DNA from: Cohnella panacarvi Gsoil 349
Lineage (GTDB): Bacteria; Bacillota; Bacilli; Paenibacillales; Paenibacillaceae
Direction of reading: 5' to 3'
DNA: 64,000 nt
Assembly: GCF_000515335.1 (NCBI RefSeq)
Contig: NZ_KI911563.1
Span: 3,186,936 to 3,250,935, forward strand
Shown here: one piece after another, positions 24,829 through 33,894 of the stretch
Layout of the letters: each line of letters begins with the position of its first letter
Position numbering within the stretch: position 1 is the first letter of the stretch
Notes under the pieces: generated by a model
Database searches by the model: none
Seen by the model: only the letters and a program-made list of their open reading frames with translations
Told to the model about the DNA's origin: nothing
Made by a program: the position numbers and the translations under genes

Positions 24829-27039
24829 ATGCAGGCTGCCGAGAATTCGGTTGTCGTTCAACCTCGGAGGCGACGGATCGGGCAATGGTTCAGGCAGCGG
24901 CTTGCCGGCATGCTTACGCTGGATACTCGTCGTCCGAGAGCCGCGATCGCAGGGCTATGGCTGTTCACCAGCCTGGCGGCGGGCGTGTGCGCGCTCGGCT
25001 TGCCGACCGGCTTCGGAACGACGTTCGATGTCGCGACGGGAGTCGCCTTGAATACGATCGCGATGCCTCTCGCAGCGTGGATCATCGCGGCGCTGCTCGC
25101 GCTAGTGGGCCTGCGGGTTCCTAGGTTTGCGGCTGGCAGCGCGCTGTATTCGGGCGCGCTTCTTTTCTTCATTTTGCTTTTCGCTGATTTTGCGTGGCTC
25201 GGCTCGGTTATTTACGCGTTGGCGTTCACGCTGATCGCGGCGGCCGCCGGATTGCTTGCGGATACGGCGATTCGATCGCGCAGGAACGCGGCGATCGTCG
25301 GCGGCTCGGCCATTATCTTATGGATAGGGATGTGGGCGGCCGGGGCGCTCGACCGGACAGCGGCGGGCGACGATGCGGACAGAGGAGAAGTCCAAGCGCT
25401 GGCGACGGTCATGGAGGATCCTTCCGGGCTCGGCGAATATCTCGTCGACGCGTTCACGTACGGCAGCGGAGCGGATAAGCGCCGCTCCGAATTCGGCCAA
25501 GACGCGGACGAGTTGTCGCGGAACGCCGATGCAAGCGCGTATATCGAGGGCGGAGACTGGACATGGCTGCGCACGAAGTTCTGGGGCTTCGATGAATCCA
25601 GCCTGCCGCTCAACGGGCGCGTGTGGATGCCGCAAGGAGAAGGTCCGTTTCCGATCGTCCTGATGGTACACGGCAATCACTTAATGGAACAGTTCTCGGA
25701 CGCAGGATACGGTTATCTAGGCGAACTACTGGCTAGCCGGGGAATTATCGCGATTTCCGTAGACGAGAATTTCTTGAACTTCTCGGCTTGGAGCGGCATT
25801 CCGGACCAAGACATGAAGCTGCGGGCCTGGATGCTGCTCAAGCACATCGGCCAGCTGCAGCAGTTCGCGGCTGATCCGTCTTCCCGGCTGCACGGCAAAA
25901 TCGATTTTCGGCAAATCGCGCTGGTCGGACACTCCAGAGGAGGCCAAGCCGTCGCGATGGCGGCCGACCGGGAGCAATGGTTTTCTTCCGACGATACGGA
26001 GCTTCCTAGTCCGTCGTCTTACCGCATCGAAGGCGTCGTCGCCATAGCCCCGACGGATACGTTCGTCGACGGCCGCCAAGCGAATTTGCGCGACGTCTCC
26101 TATTTGACGCTTCAGGGTGCGAGGGACGCGGATCTCGTTAATTTCAACGGCGATCGCCAATATGCGCGAGTCGATATCGCCGATGGCGCCGACGCGTTCA
26201 AAGCATCTCTCTATGTCGCTGGGGCGAACCATAGTCAATTCAATACGGCATGGGGCGAGTTCGATAACTCGTTCCCGGGAAGGCTGTTCATTCGTCCCGC
26301 CGGCAAGCTTGAGCCCGGCGCGCAGCGTCAGATCGCCAAGACGTATGTATCGGCGTTCATGGAGACTGTTTTCCATCAGGAGGAGCAATATCGTTCGTTG
26401 TTCCGCGATTATCGGACGGGGCTGCGGATTCTCCCGAGTACGGCGTACTACAACCAGTATCAGGACGGTCGGTTCCAACCGCTGGCGGAGTACGAAGGAG
26501 ATGATCGCGCCAATCCAGGGCCGCGAGCGACGGCCGAGGCGATCGGCTTGACCGATTGGCGTCATATCGAGGCGCAGAACCGTCAGCTTCAGAACACGGG
26601 CGATCGCGGCTTGTTGCTGAAATGGGATGAACAAGGGGTCTATTCCGTGCGAGCTGCTTCCTTCGGTCAAACGCTGGATGCCGAGTCGAAGCTAGTGTTC
26701 TCCATCGCAAGAGTAGAAGATTCAGCATCGAATGGCACGATTACGGTACAGGTGAAGGATCGCTCCGGCGTTGCCGTAACCTTGCCGTTGTCCCGCTTCG
26801 CGGACGTGCTTCCCGCGCCGAAGACGGATTTTACTTGGCTCCCTGGGGGAGAATCCGCCATATCGGACGGTAAGTTCGCGGGCGAATGGGAAGCGGTCTA
26901 TCAGACGGTCGAGCTGCCGCTCGGCGCATTCGAGGACGAAGACCCCGACTTTACGCCGTCCGAGTGGGAGGAGCTGGCATTCGGCTTCGCCGGCGGCCCG
27001 GGCAGCGTGCTAATCGATGACTTAGGCCTAGATCCCTGA
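24829..27039 (+). CDS. Membrane-anchored alpha/beta hydrolase, 736 aa
   Basis: An N-terminal cytoplasmic stretch is followed by about five to six membrane helices (residues 40-175). An extracytoplasmic alpha/beta hydrolase follows: PFPIVLMVHGNHLMEQF forms the oxyanion region and ALVGHSRGGQAVAMAADR carries the nucleophile Ser, with a putative His in YVAGANHSQFNTAW. A C-terminal beta-sandwich-like region of about 130 residues follows. ATG 24829 has AAGGGGG eight bases upstream; GTG 24820 is the alternative. The fusion suggests a surface lipase/esterase or dienelactone-hydrolase-like enzyme acting on cell-wall or environmental esters; the substrate is unknown. Confidence 0.8.
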   Translation: MQAAENSVVVQPRRRRIGQWFRQRLAGMLTLDTRRPRAAIAGLWLFTSLAAGVCALGLPTGFGTTFDVATGVALNTIAMPLAAWIIAALLALVGLRVPRFAAGSALYSGALLFFILLFADFAWLGSVIYALAFTLIAAAAGLLADTAIRSRRNAAIVGGSAIILWIGMWAAGALDRTAAGDDADRGEVQALATVMEDPSGLGEYLVDAFTYGSGADKRRSEFGQDADELSRNADASAYIEGGDWTWLRTKFWGFDESSLPLNGRVWMPQGEGPFPIVLMVHGNHLMEQFSDAGYGYLGELLASRGIIAISVDENFLNFSAWSGIPDQDMKLRAWMLLKHIGQLQQFAADPSSRLHGKIDFRQIALVGHSRGGQAVAMAADREQWFSSDDTELPSPSSYRIEGVVAIAPTDTFVDGRQANLRDVSYLTLQGARDADLVNFNGDRQYARVDIADGADAFKASLYVAGANHSQFNTAWGEFDNSFPGRLFIRPAGKLEPGAQRQIAKTYVSAFMETVFHQEEQYRSLFRDYRTGLRILPSTAYYNQYQDGRFQPLAEYEGDDRANPGPRATAEAIGLTDWRHIEAQNRQLQNTGDRGLLLKWDEQGVYSVRAASFGQTLDAESKLVFSIARVEDSASNGTITVQVKDRSGVAVTLPLSRFADVLPAPKTDFTWLPGGESAISDGKFAGEWEAVYQTVELPLGAFEDEDPDFTPSEWEELAFGFAGGPGSVLIDDLGLDP

Positions 27040-27260
27040 GTGACGATCCATGCATCCTAGCCTGCACGAAGTACAGTTATTCCTGCAGGTATGCGAGGTT
27101 CTAGCTCATAGCCTGCACGAAATGCAGTTAATCGATCGAAAGTGTGGGATTCGGCTAATTCAGCGATCTTGAGAAGTATTCGGTGCAGTTATTGTGCTGA
27201 AAACGAGGCCTCTGGGCTAATTAACTGTACCTGATGCAGTTGATTGCCAAGCCAACAAAC
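27040..27260. repeat. Intergenic region with dispersed TGCAG-rich repeats
   Basis: TAGCCTGCACGAA occurs at 27059 and 27108, each followed by an ACAGTTA/GCAGTTA variant. Further TGCAGTTA-type words occur near 27184 and 27235. They resemble the TGCAGGT words in the arrays near 18.4-18.9 kb and 58.4-58.5 kb. No gene is visible. Confidence 0.5.
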
Positions 27261-27294
27261 AAGTCCGCCATGCGAACAACGGCATGGCGGACTT
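27261..27294 (-). terminator. Terminator of the GNAT gene
   Basis: AAGTCCGCCATGC (27261-27273) and GCATGGCGGACTT (27282-27294) form a perfect 13-bp stem with a T-rich tail on the minus strand. Confidence 0.85.
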
Positions 27295-27300
27295 TATTCG

Positions 27301-27762
27301 TTACATCAACGATTTCTCGAACAGGATGACGTTAAAGCCGTCGACGACGGCCGGACCGATCTCTTCGTATCCGTTGCTCTTGAACAAAGCGTGCGCCCCG
27401 TGCTGATTGTGCAACGCATCGAGGGTGATACGGCTGAAGCCCAGCTCCTTGGCCCGTTCTTCGAGCCTGTCCAGCATCAGTCGGCCATAGCCTTTCCGCT
27501 GATGCTCCGGATGGATGCGCAACCGCTTAATTTCCGCTCTTTCGTCATCCAATCTTTTTACGCCGCCCATTGCGATCACTTGCCCCCGCGCTCCGGTCCC
27601 GACGAGAAAATCGCCGCCGCTCTGCAAATATTGCTCCTCTATGTGGAAAATATCGTGGTAATGCTGGTGGGTCGGCTCGACGCCGGCTTCGGAAATGACA
27701 AGCAGATGAACCCGCCAGACATGATCGTGGTCAACCGTGGAATACCGTCTAATCGTAATCAT
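27301..27762 (-). CDS. GNAT-family N-acetyltransferase
   Basis: A 153-aa acetyltransferase. RLRIHPEHQRKGYGRLMLDR is the acetyl-CoA-binding motif A, and LDALHNQHGAHALFKSNGYE the C-terminal motif B. The start ATG 27762 has a perfect GGAGG eight bases upstream; the longer in-frame starts do not. The acceptor substrate cannot be predicted. It is monocistronic and ends at a strong terminator. Confidence 0.9.
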   Translation of the reverse strand: MITIRRYSTVDHDHVWRVHLLVISEAGVEPTHQHYHDIFHIEEQYLQSGGDFLVGTGARGQVIAMGGVKRLDDERAEIKRLRIHPEHQRKGYGRLMLDRLEERAKELGFSRITLDALHNQHGAHALFKSNGYEEIGPAVVDGFNVILFEKSLM

Positions 27763-27972
27763 AACGAACGCCTCCATCCCGTTTATTGATGTTATATAAT
27801 ATAACACAAATATCTCAAATGGAGAACATTTATCTTGAAATTAATCTATTATGTTATGAAACCGAACACAAATAGGCGATAATTTGTAAATAATTCCCGA
27901 ATAATAGAGGGGAATAAGAGTTGATGTCGTATATGTTCTATAATCGCATGACTCTATGTCCGGGGGATGAAC

Positions 27973-29226
27973 ATGTCGATAGAAACGCTCCTGTTCCACG
28001 TTTTCATCGTTCTCGCGCCGACTATTATCGCCAGTCTCATCTTTGATAAGCATGCATTAGGAGCATCGCCGTATTTCATTGGCGGTCTGAACGGCATCGC
28101 GGCTGCGATGTGCGTCCTTAATCCTTATACGGTGTACGGATTGCATTGGGATTTGCGATTTATGCCTTTTATCGTGGCGTGCGTATACGGGGGGCCTTAC
28201 GCGGGGAGCTTCGTATGGGCGGCGATTGCGGCTACGCGGGCGTATCAAGGGGGAGACGCTTTGCCCTTCGACATGGCGAGCACCACGATCGCGATCGCCC
28301 TGCCTCTGCTCTTAAGTTTCCTGAACCGTCGCGGGCCGGATAATATGCGGCGCATTCAAGTCATCGTAGCGATCGCGTTCTGGGTCGGAACCGTGAAGTT
28401 GTTAACGCTCGCCGCTTATCGGTATATGGAGGTTTATACGGGGCCGTACGTTACCGGAGAATTTCGGAATATGATCGTCACGCCGCTGATCTATGCGATG
28501 GTGTTCTTCGTCATTTACATGCTGAACGAGGGGATGATTCAACGAAGGAGAATGAAGCTGGAAATCGCCCGCTCGGAGAAGTTGAACGCCTTAGGGGAAA
28601 TCGCGGCGTCGATCGCCCATGAAATCCGAAACCCGCTAACGGTCGTCAAAGGCTTCTTGCAGTTGATCAAGCAGAGGGAGTCCGGACCGTCGGCGGCTTA
28701 TATCCCGCTTATCTTGAGCGAGCTTGCGCGGGCGGAGACGATATTGAACGAATATTTGAGCTATGCGAAGCCTCATCTCATTACGAGCGAACGCATTCAG
28801 GTAGCGGCGGTGATCGAGAACATCGTCATGCTGCTCGAGCCGTTGTCCATCATCCAGGGAGTACAGCTCGAAAGCCGGTTATCCGTGAACCCGTACGTCT
28901 CCGGAGACCGCAATCAGCTCCAACAGGCGCTCATGAACGTAACGAAGAACGCGATCGAAGCAACGCCTTCGGGAGGCAAAGTGACGGTTCAGCTTACGAA
29001 CGACGAGGAATGGGCGTACATGAAAATATCCGATACCGGCCGAGGGATGAGCAAGGAGCATCTCGACCGGCTCGGAACGCTGTTCTATTCCACGAAAGAC
29101 AAGGGTACGGGTCTGGGTACGACGGTAGCCTGGCAAATTATCCGCAACATGAACGGAACGATCCACTATGAGAGCAAACTCAACGTCGGCACGGAAGCGC
29201 TCATCAAGCTGCCGATCGCCAAATAA
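27973..29226 (+). CDS. Sensor histidine kinase with 5TM-LYT-type input domain (KinB-like)
   Basis: A 417-aa kinase. Five to six membrane helices with GGLNGIAAAMCVLNPYTVYG and VACVYGGPYAGSFVWAAIAA match the 5TM receptor domain of LytS/KinB-type sensors. The transmitter has ASIAHEIRNPLTVVKGF (phosphoacceptor His216), N-box MNVTKNAIEATP, G1 ISDTGRGM and G2 GTGLGTTVAWQII. No response regulator is adjacent, as for sporulation phosphorelay kinases. Inference: it feeds Spo0F or an unlinked regulator. ATG 27973 is preferred over ATG 27967 by spacing to GGGGGA. Confidence 0.9.
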   Translation: MSIETLLFHVFIVLAPTIIASLIFDKHALGASPYFIGGLNGIAAAMCVLNPYTVYGLHWDLRFMPFIVACVYGGPYAGSFVWAAIAATRAYQGGDALPFDMASTTIAIALPLLLSFLNRRGPDNMRRIQVIVAIAFWVGTVKLLTLAAYRYMEVYTGPYVTGEFRNMIVTPLIYAMVFFVIYMLNEGMIQRRRMKLEIARSEKLNALGEIAASIAHEIRNPLTVVKGFLQLIKQRESGPSAAYIPLILSELARAETILNEYLSYAKPHLITSERIQVAAVIENIVMLLEPLSIIQGVQLESRLSVNPYVSGDRNQLQQALMNVTKNAIEATPSGGKVTVQLTNDEEWAYMKISDTGRGMSKEHLDRLGTLFYSTKDKGTGLGTTVAWQIIRNMNGTIHYESKLNVGTEALIKLPIAK

Positions 29227-29238
29227 GAAGTCCGCGCT

Positions 29239-30153
29239 TCAACCCCGCTTATTCTCGTAGACGGCTAAGCGTTGATAGACAACCTCGAGCAGAGGCGCCG
29301 AGATTCGATGCTCGCGGGCGAGCTCGAGCAAGTAGCCGTGAATGTGCGAGCCCTCGGTGGGTTGCCCGCTCAGCAGATCCCGGAGCATGGACGACGTGCT
29401 GCCGGCCGACATGCCTTCCACGGCTTTCAAGTTAAGCTCGGCCATATTCTCGGGAATCGTTCCTCCTGCCGCTCTGATAATTCTGGCGATTTCGTCGAAA
29501 ATGCGCCTGAACCATTCGATGCCTTCGCCGGCGTCGCGTATGTCGCCTACCGGCGCTTGGAACAACGTCGTCAGACCGGACAAGCCGCTGATGAACGAAT
29601 ATTTCTCCCATAGCGAGCGGCGGATGTCCGGGCTTTCGGTCAGGACGCGGGCGGCGGACAACGTTTGGTGGATCTGTCCATACAGCTCGCCCTGGAGATC
29701 GGCGAACGGGCCGTATACGAAAGAGTAATAAGGACTCATATGGACGATCGCTCCGTTAGCGTCCAGCGTCGATTCGATTTTCGCGACCCCGCCCAGCAAC
29801 GGTTGTCCCGGGTAAGCCGCTGCGATGTCGAGCATGTGCTTATAACCGTTGAGGAATGGAAGCAACGCCGTGCGCGCATGGATGTACGGTTTTATTTGCG
29901 CCAACACGCCCTGAAGCCCGTAAGCTTTGCACGCGATAACGACAAGATCGAACGGGTTGCTCTCATCGCCGGCGACGATTAGCTGCGGTTGCCCCGCGTA
30001 ATCGCCCTTCGGGCTACGGACGACTAGACCGCCGGAGAGAAGCTGCGCTTTCCTGGCTTCGCGTACGAGCAGCGTGACGTCCAATCCATCCTCGATCATT
30101 CTCGCCGCGATATATCCTCCGACGGCCCCTGCGCCTACGACCAAAATTCTCAT
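29239..30153 (-). CDS. Ketopantoate reductase family (ApbA/PanE) oxidoreductase
   Basis: A 304-aa NADPH-dependent reductase. The Rossmann start ILVVGAGAVGGYIAARM, FDLVVIACKAYGLQGVL and the C-terminal domain with SMLRDLLSGQPTEGSHIHGY fit PanE-type enzymes of pantothenate synthesis. Paralogues often reduce other 2-keto acids, and no panBC genes are nearby, so the exact reaction is open. It overlaps no gene; the MocR-type regulator follows upstream on the same strand, 30 bases away. Confidence 0.88.
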   Translation of the reverse strand: MRILVVGAGAVGGYIAARMIEDGLDVTLLVREARKAQLLSGGLVVRSPKGDYAGQPQLIVAGDESNPFDLVVIACKAYGLQGVLAQIKPYIHARTALLPFLNGYKHMLDIAAAYPGQPLLGGVAKIESTLDANGAIVHMSPYYSFVYGPFADLQGELYGQIHQTLSAARVLTESPDIRRSLWEKYSFISGLSGLTTLFQAPVGDIRDAGEGIEWFRRIFDEIARIIRAAGGTIPENMAELNLKAVEGMSAGSTSSMLRDLLSGQPTEGSHIHGYLLELAREHRISAPLLEVVYQRLAVYENKRG

Positions 30154-30182
30154 CCTTACGCCACTCCCTCACAGATCGTTTT

Positions 30183-31640
30183 TTAGTTAACTTCATCATA
30201 ATCCTTGAACCATGCTCCTGCCAATCTGCCAACCGCTTCGTCGATCGTATACTCGTTCAACCCGCCGAAGCCGAGCATGATGTACGACGGAGGGCATTGC
30301 GAGGGCGTAGACCACTGAACCGCCGGCGAATAGACGCGGATGCCGACCTTCGAAGCCAGATCGATCAGTCCGGCGCTCGGAATACCCGCTTTGACGTCGA
30401 TCAGCAAGTGCAGTCCCGCTTTCTGCCCGATGATCTCGATTCGTGCGCCCATATGGCGCTGCAGGGCGGCAAGCAACGCGCGATGCTTCAACTGATACAG
30501 CCGCCTCATCTTCCGAACGTGCCGCCCGAAGAACCCTTCCCTCATGAAGCGCAGCATCGCTTGCTGGATCAGCGGAGAGACGGGCTGGCTGTACAAAACC
30601 AGCTTCTCGCGCACGGATCGGGCGATCGGTTCCGGTAATACGATATAGCTGAGTCTGGCGGCCGGGAGGAACGACTTCGACAACGTGCCCATATAGATCA
30701 CGCGGTCGTTATGATCCATCGCCTTCAAAGCCGGTATAGGCTGGCCGACGTACCGGAACTCGCTGTCGTAATCGTCTTCGATGATCAGACCGTTCCGCTC
30801 GTTCGCCCACTGAAGCAGCTTGTTCCGTCTCTGAATCGGCAGGACCATGCCGAGCGGGAACTGGTGAGAGGGCGTGATGTATACGGCGGACGCGTCCGTA
30901 TCGTACAAGCGGTCGACTTGAATGCCGTCCGCGTCCAGCGGAACGTGAACGAGCTCGCATCCGTGGCCGTACAGGGATGTTCTAACCCCGTTGTAGCCCG
31001 GATCCTCCAAGGCTACCCGCATTCCTCGAAGCGGGATCAACTGGCACATCATGCTAACGGAGTGCTGCGTTCCCGCGCATAGGACGATTTGGCTCGCCGT
31101 GCACGGGATTCCGCGCGATTGGTAGAGGTAGCCCGCGATTTCCGAGCGAAGCTCCTCTTCTCCTTGCGGATGCCCGTAGTCGAGCACTCGGCGCTGATTC
31201 GAGTCGTTCAGCGCTTCGAGCAAGCATCGTCTCCAAGCGCCCATGGGGAACCGCTCCATCTCGACGTCTCCGTATCGGAAATCGAACGCGATACCGGAGG
31301 CGTCGGGCGATGGAGAAAATGGCGGAGCGGCCGTTCCGCGTCTTCCCTGCGGATGCTTCCGCTTGCCTGACGGCGGAGCGTGGGGAGGCTCTTCGACCGG
31401 CAGCGCGTATAGTCCGCTCCGGCTGCGGCTTTCCGCGTAGCCTTCGGCGACGAGTTGCTGATAGGCCGTCTCGACCGTGTTTTTGCTTACCTTCAGGTGC
31501 GCGGACAGGGCAAGGATGGCGGGCAGTTTGTCGCCCGCCGGGATCGCGCCGGCTTCGATCTCGTCGCGAATGTAGGCATACAGCTGAAGGTAAAGCGGTT
31601 GCCCGCTTGTCTTGTCCAGCGTCGGGGTTAACGTGATCAT
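30183..31640 (-). CDS. MocR/PdxR-family regulator (GntR HTH fused to aminotransferase fold)
   Basis: A 485-aa protein. The N-terminal GntR winged helix (GDKLPAILALSAHLKVSKNT) is joined by a linker to a type I aminotransferase domain. YMGTLSKSFLPAARLSYIVL contains the PLP-binding Lys, and IIEDDYDSEFRYVG the Asp. MocR proteins use PLP as effector and often control vitamin B6 or amino-acid genes. It is divergent from a pyridoxamine-phosphate-oxidase-like gene with an inverted repeat between them, which supports PLP-linked control. AAGGAG precedes the ATG. Confidence 0.92.
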   Translation of the reverse strand: MITLTPTLDKTSGQPLYLQLYAYIRDEIEAGAIPAGDKLPAILALSAHLKVSKNTVETAYQQLVAEGYAESRSRSGLYALPVEEPPHAPPSGKRKHPQGRRGTAAPPFSPSPDASGIAFDFRYGDVEMERFPMGAWRRCLLEALNDSNQRRVLDYGHPQGEEELRSEIAGYLYQSRGIPCTASQIVLCAGTQHSVSMMCQLIPLRGMRVALEDPGYNGVRTSLYGHGCELVHVPLDADGIQVDRLYDTDASAVYITPSHQFPLGMVLPIQRRNKLLQWANERNGLIIEDDYDSEFRYVGQPIPALKAMDHNDRVIYMGTLSKSFLPAARLSYIVLPEPIARSVREKLVLYSQPVSPLIQQAMLRFMREGFFGRHVRKMRRLYQLKHRALLAALQRHMGARIEIIGQKAGLHLLIDVKAGIPSAGLIDLASKVGIRVYSPAVQWSTPSQCPPSYIMLGFGGLNEYTIDEAVGRLAGAWFKDYDEVN

Positions 31641-31653
31641 GCCGCGCTCCTTC

Positions 31654-31712
31654 TGACCCCAATGAATACATTAATTCTGTCTCTTTTGAAGGGGTCAACG
31701 CTCTCGTATACT
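31654..31712. promoter_or_regulatory. Divergent control region with TGACCCC/GGGGTCA inverted repeat
   Basis: TGACCCC (31654-31660) and GGGGTCA (31691-31697) are separated by 30 bp. TATACT (31707-31712) is a likely -10 for the PNPOx-like gene. Widely spaced half-sites suit dimeric MocR regulators, so this is a candidate operator for the adjacent gene product. Confidence 0.5.
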
Positions 31713-31756
31713 GATTCTAACACAAATAGAGCTTGGAATTGAGGGGAGAGTTGTCC

Positions 31757-32293
31757 ATGTTCACCGTTAGGCTGGCCAAGCGCGAATGTACGGACATGAG
31801 CAAGATCGAGTATTTTCTGAAGCGCGCGCAAACCGGATTCCTGGGAATGTCTTTAGGGAATCGGCCGTATGTCGTGCCGATGAATTACACCTGGTGGAAC
31901 GGCGCGATATATGTGCACGGGGCCGAGGAAGGGAGGCGGGCGCAATGCTTGCGCGCGAATGCCAACGTCTGCTTCACGATCGGCGAATATTACGGCACGA
32001 TAACTTCGCCGATTCCCGCCCACACGGATACGGCATATATGAGCGTCGTAATCGACGGCCGCGCGTCGTTCGTAACCGATATCGCCGAAGCGACCGAGGC
32101 GATGCAAAGCATGCTGGACAAGTACGTGCCCGGTTTCTACGACCAGCCGCTCGCCAGCAGTCACGTCGAGAAGTATCGGTCTTCCCTGGGAAGCAAGACG
32201 GCGATCATGAAGATCGACCCGATCGCGATTGTCGCCAAGGAGAACGCGCCGGTCCAGGAGAAGATGTTCCATCCGGGCATGAAAAATCGTTAA
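31757..32293 (+). CDS. Pyridoxamine 5'-phosphate oxidase-family FMN-binding protein
   Basis: A 178-aa split-barrel flavoprotein. TGFLGMSLGNRPYVVPMNYT is the start of the barrel, YVHGAEEGRRAQCLRANANV the central strands and YMSVVIDGRASFV the later ones. The divergent MocR-type gene suggests a link to PLP metabolism; a generic F420/FMN reductase or NimA-type nitroreductase role is equally possible. ATG 31757 follows GAGGGGAGAG. Confidence 0.85.
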   Translation: MFTVRLAKRECTDMSKIEYFLKRAQTGFLGMSLGNRPYVVPMNYTWWNGAIYVHGAEEGRRAQCLRANANVCFTIGEYYGTITSPIPAHTDTAYMSVVIDGRASFVTDIAEATEAMQSMLDKYVPGFYDQPLASSHVEKYRSSLGSKTAIMKIDPIAIVAKENAPVQEKMFHPGMKNR

Positions 32294-32312
32294 CCGCATA
32301 ACGGTACAACAG

Positions 32313-32346
32313 ATCGGGCCGCTTCCGGGAAGGGCTCGATTTTTTG
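32313..32346 (+). terminator. Terminator after the PNPOx-like gene
   Basis: ATCGGGCC (32313-32320) pairs with GGCTCGAT (32333-32340), including one G-T pair, followed by six T. Confidence 0.7.
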
Positions 32347-32490
32347 TTGTCTCGATGGGAAAATAGAGGAATTATAGCGAATCGTGTTGAAAATTGTCAG
32401 TAAAGAGGTTATGCGAACGCACTGAAGAAGATTGAATTCCTTTGCGCGGCAACCATGGACATATGACTATCGCAGAAGGCGGGGATTTAT

Positions 32491-33894
32491 ATGGCTAACG
32501 AATATCGTATCGGTCTGATCGCGCCTCATCTGGATGGGGAATATTACGGCAGAATCATTCCGGATATCCACCAATACGTGCGTTCGAAACATTCGCGACT
32601 GTTCGCTATACAGTCTGCCGACGAGACGTTGGGCATAGCCCGGCTCGAAGACCCGGTCGCTTTTAATCTCATAGATGCATGGATACTCGTGCTGCCGACG
32701 GCCAGCGCCTACTTCCAGGAGATGCTCGACAAGAGCGGCAAGCCGGTGGTCGGGGTGGGGTTCCCGCCTCCAACGAAACAAATGCACTCCATCGTCGTGA
32801 GCAATCGCGACAGCATGCGGCAAGCGGTGCTGCATCTCATCGACGCGCATGGACACGAGCGCATCGCTTTCATCGGCAACCTGGGTCAGTACGATCTCTA
32901 CGAGAGATATATGGGCTATCGCGCGGCGTTGTCGGAACGCGGGCTGACGTTCGACGAAAGTCTCGTATTCAACGCTGCCGACAATCTTCTCGAAAGCGGA
33001 GCGCAAGGGACGGAGGCGCTGCTCTCCGGCAACGGCGCGCTAGGCTTCTCGGCGATCGTAGGAGGCACCGATTTGAATGCGATCGGCGCGATCAACGCGC
33101 TGCGCGAGCGGGGTTATGACGTTCCGGGCGACGTCGCGGTTATCGGGTTCGACGACATTCCGCAATCGTCTACGAATTATCCGTCGCTGACGACGGTGTA
33201 CCAGTCGTTCAACGAGGTTGCGAAGCAGGCGGTCGAGCGGGTGTTCGATCTGCTCGAGGGCCGATCGTTCGAGAACAATTTAACTTACGTGCCCGCCCGG
33301 TTCATTCCCCGCGCATCTTGCGGATGCGTGAATCCTGCTTTCGCGACGGGTCCCGAAGAGATCGCGAATATCGCGCAAAGCCTTTCCCAGCTCCGCACGT
33401 CGCTTCATCGGATTACGACGAACAATTACAAGATGACGCACGCTCTGATCAAGGCGACCCAGGAAGAGAAAATCCACATCGAAAGCTTATTCTGGAACTT
33501 GTCCCATTGGGGTTGTCTGACGTTATGGGAGACGGACAAGCGCGGCGTAAGGCGGCTTGTCGTCAAACAGACGTTCAGCAGGCGCGGAGACGTCGTGCCG
33601 CCGGTCGGCGAGACGTACCGGCTGGAGGAATTTCCGCCGCTTCGATATTTGCCCCCGAGCGCGCAGCCCGGCGGCGAAGATATGATCGTCGTTCATCCGG
33701 TCATGTCCGAATTGCAGGATTGGGGTTATATCGCGCTGTGCACCCCCCGCCGATCCGCTGAACAACTTCGTCGCGAACGATATCGCCAGGCACAGCTTCT
33801 CGATCTTGGCGGTCGCAATGGAACGGGATATGCTCGTCCAGCAGATCCGGTCTTTCGCGGAGAAGCTGGAGCTCGTGGCCCGGACGACGAATGA
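32491..33894 (+). CDS. LacI-type sugar-sensor half of a split sensor/c-di-GMP protein (frameshifted)
   Basis: The 467-aa frame starts with a LacI-like periplasmic-binding fold without a DNA-binding domain (YRIGLIAPHLDGEYYGRIIP, RIAFIGNLGQYDLYERYMGY, VAVIGFDDIPQSSTNYPSLT). A GAF-like region follows (ESLFWNLSHWGCLTLWETDK). After the C6 run at 33744-33749 the frame turns into an Arg-rich nonsense tail. Removing one C joins it to the PAS-GGDEF-EAL frame at 33806-35551, giving a protein of about 1019 aa. So this is most likely the N-terminal half of one gene. Confidence 0.8.
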   Translation: MANEYRIGLIAPHLDGEYYGRIIPDIHQYVRSKHSRLFAIQSADETLGIARLEDPVAFNLIDAWILVLPTASAYFQEMLDKSGKPVVGVGFPPPTKQMHSIVVSNRDSMRQAVLHLIDAHGHERIAFIGNLGQYDLYERYMGYRAALSERGLTFDESLVFNAADNLLESGAQGTEALLSGNGALGFSAIVGGTDLNAIGAINALRERGYDVPGDVAVIGFDDIPQSSTNYPSLTTVYQSFNEVAKQAVERVFDLLEGRSFENNLTYVPARFIPRASCGCVNPAFATGPEEIANIAQSLSQLRTSLHRITTNNYKMTHALIKATQEEKIHIESLFWNLSHWGCLTLWETDKRGVRRLVVKQTFSRRGDVVPPVGETYRLEEFPPLRYLPPSAQPGGEDMIVVHPVMSELQDWGYIALCTPRRSAEQLRRERYRQAQLLDLGGRNGTGYARPADPVFRGEAGARGPDDE

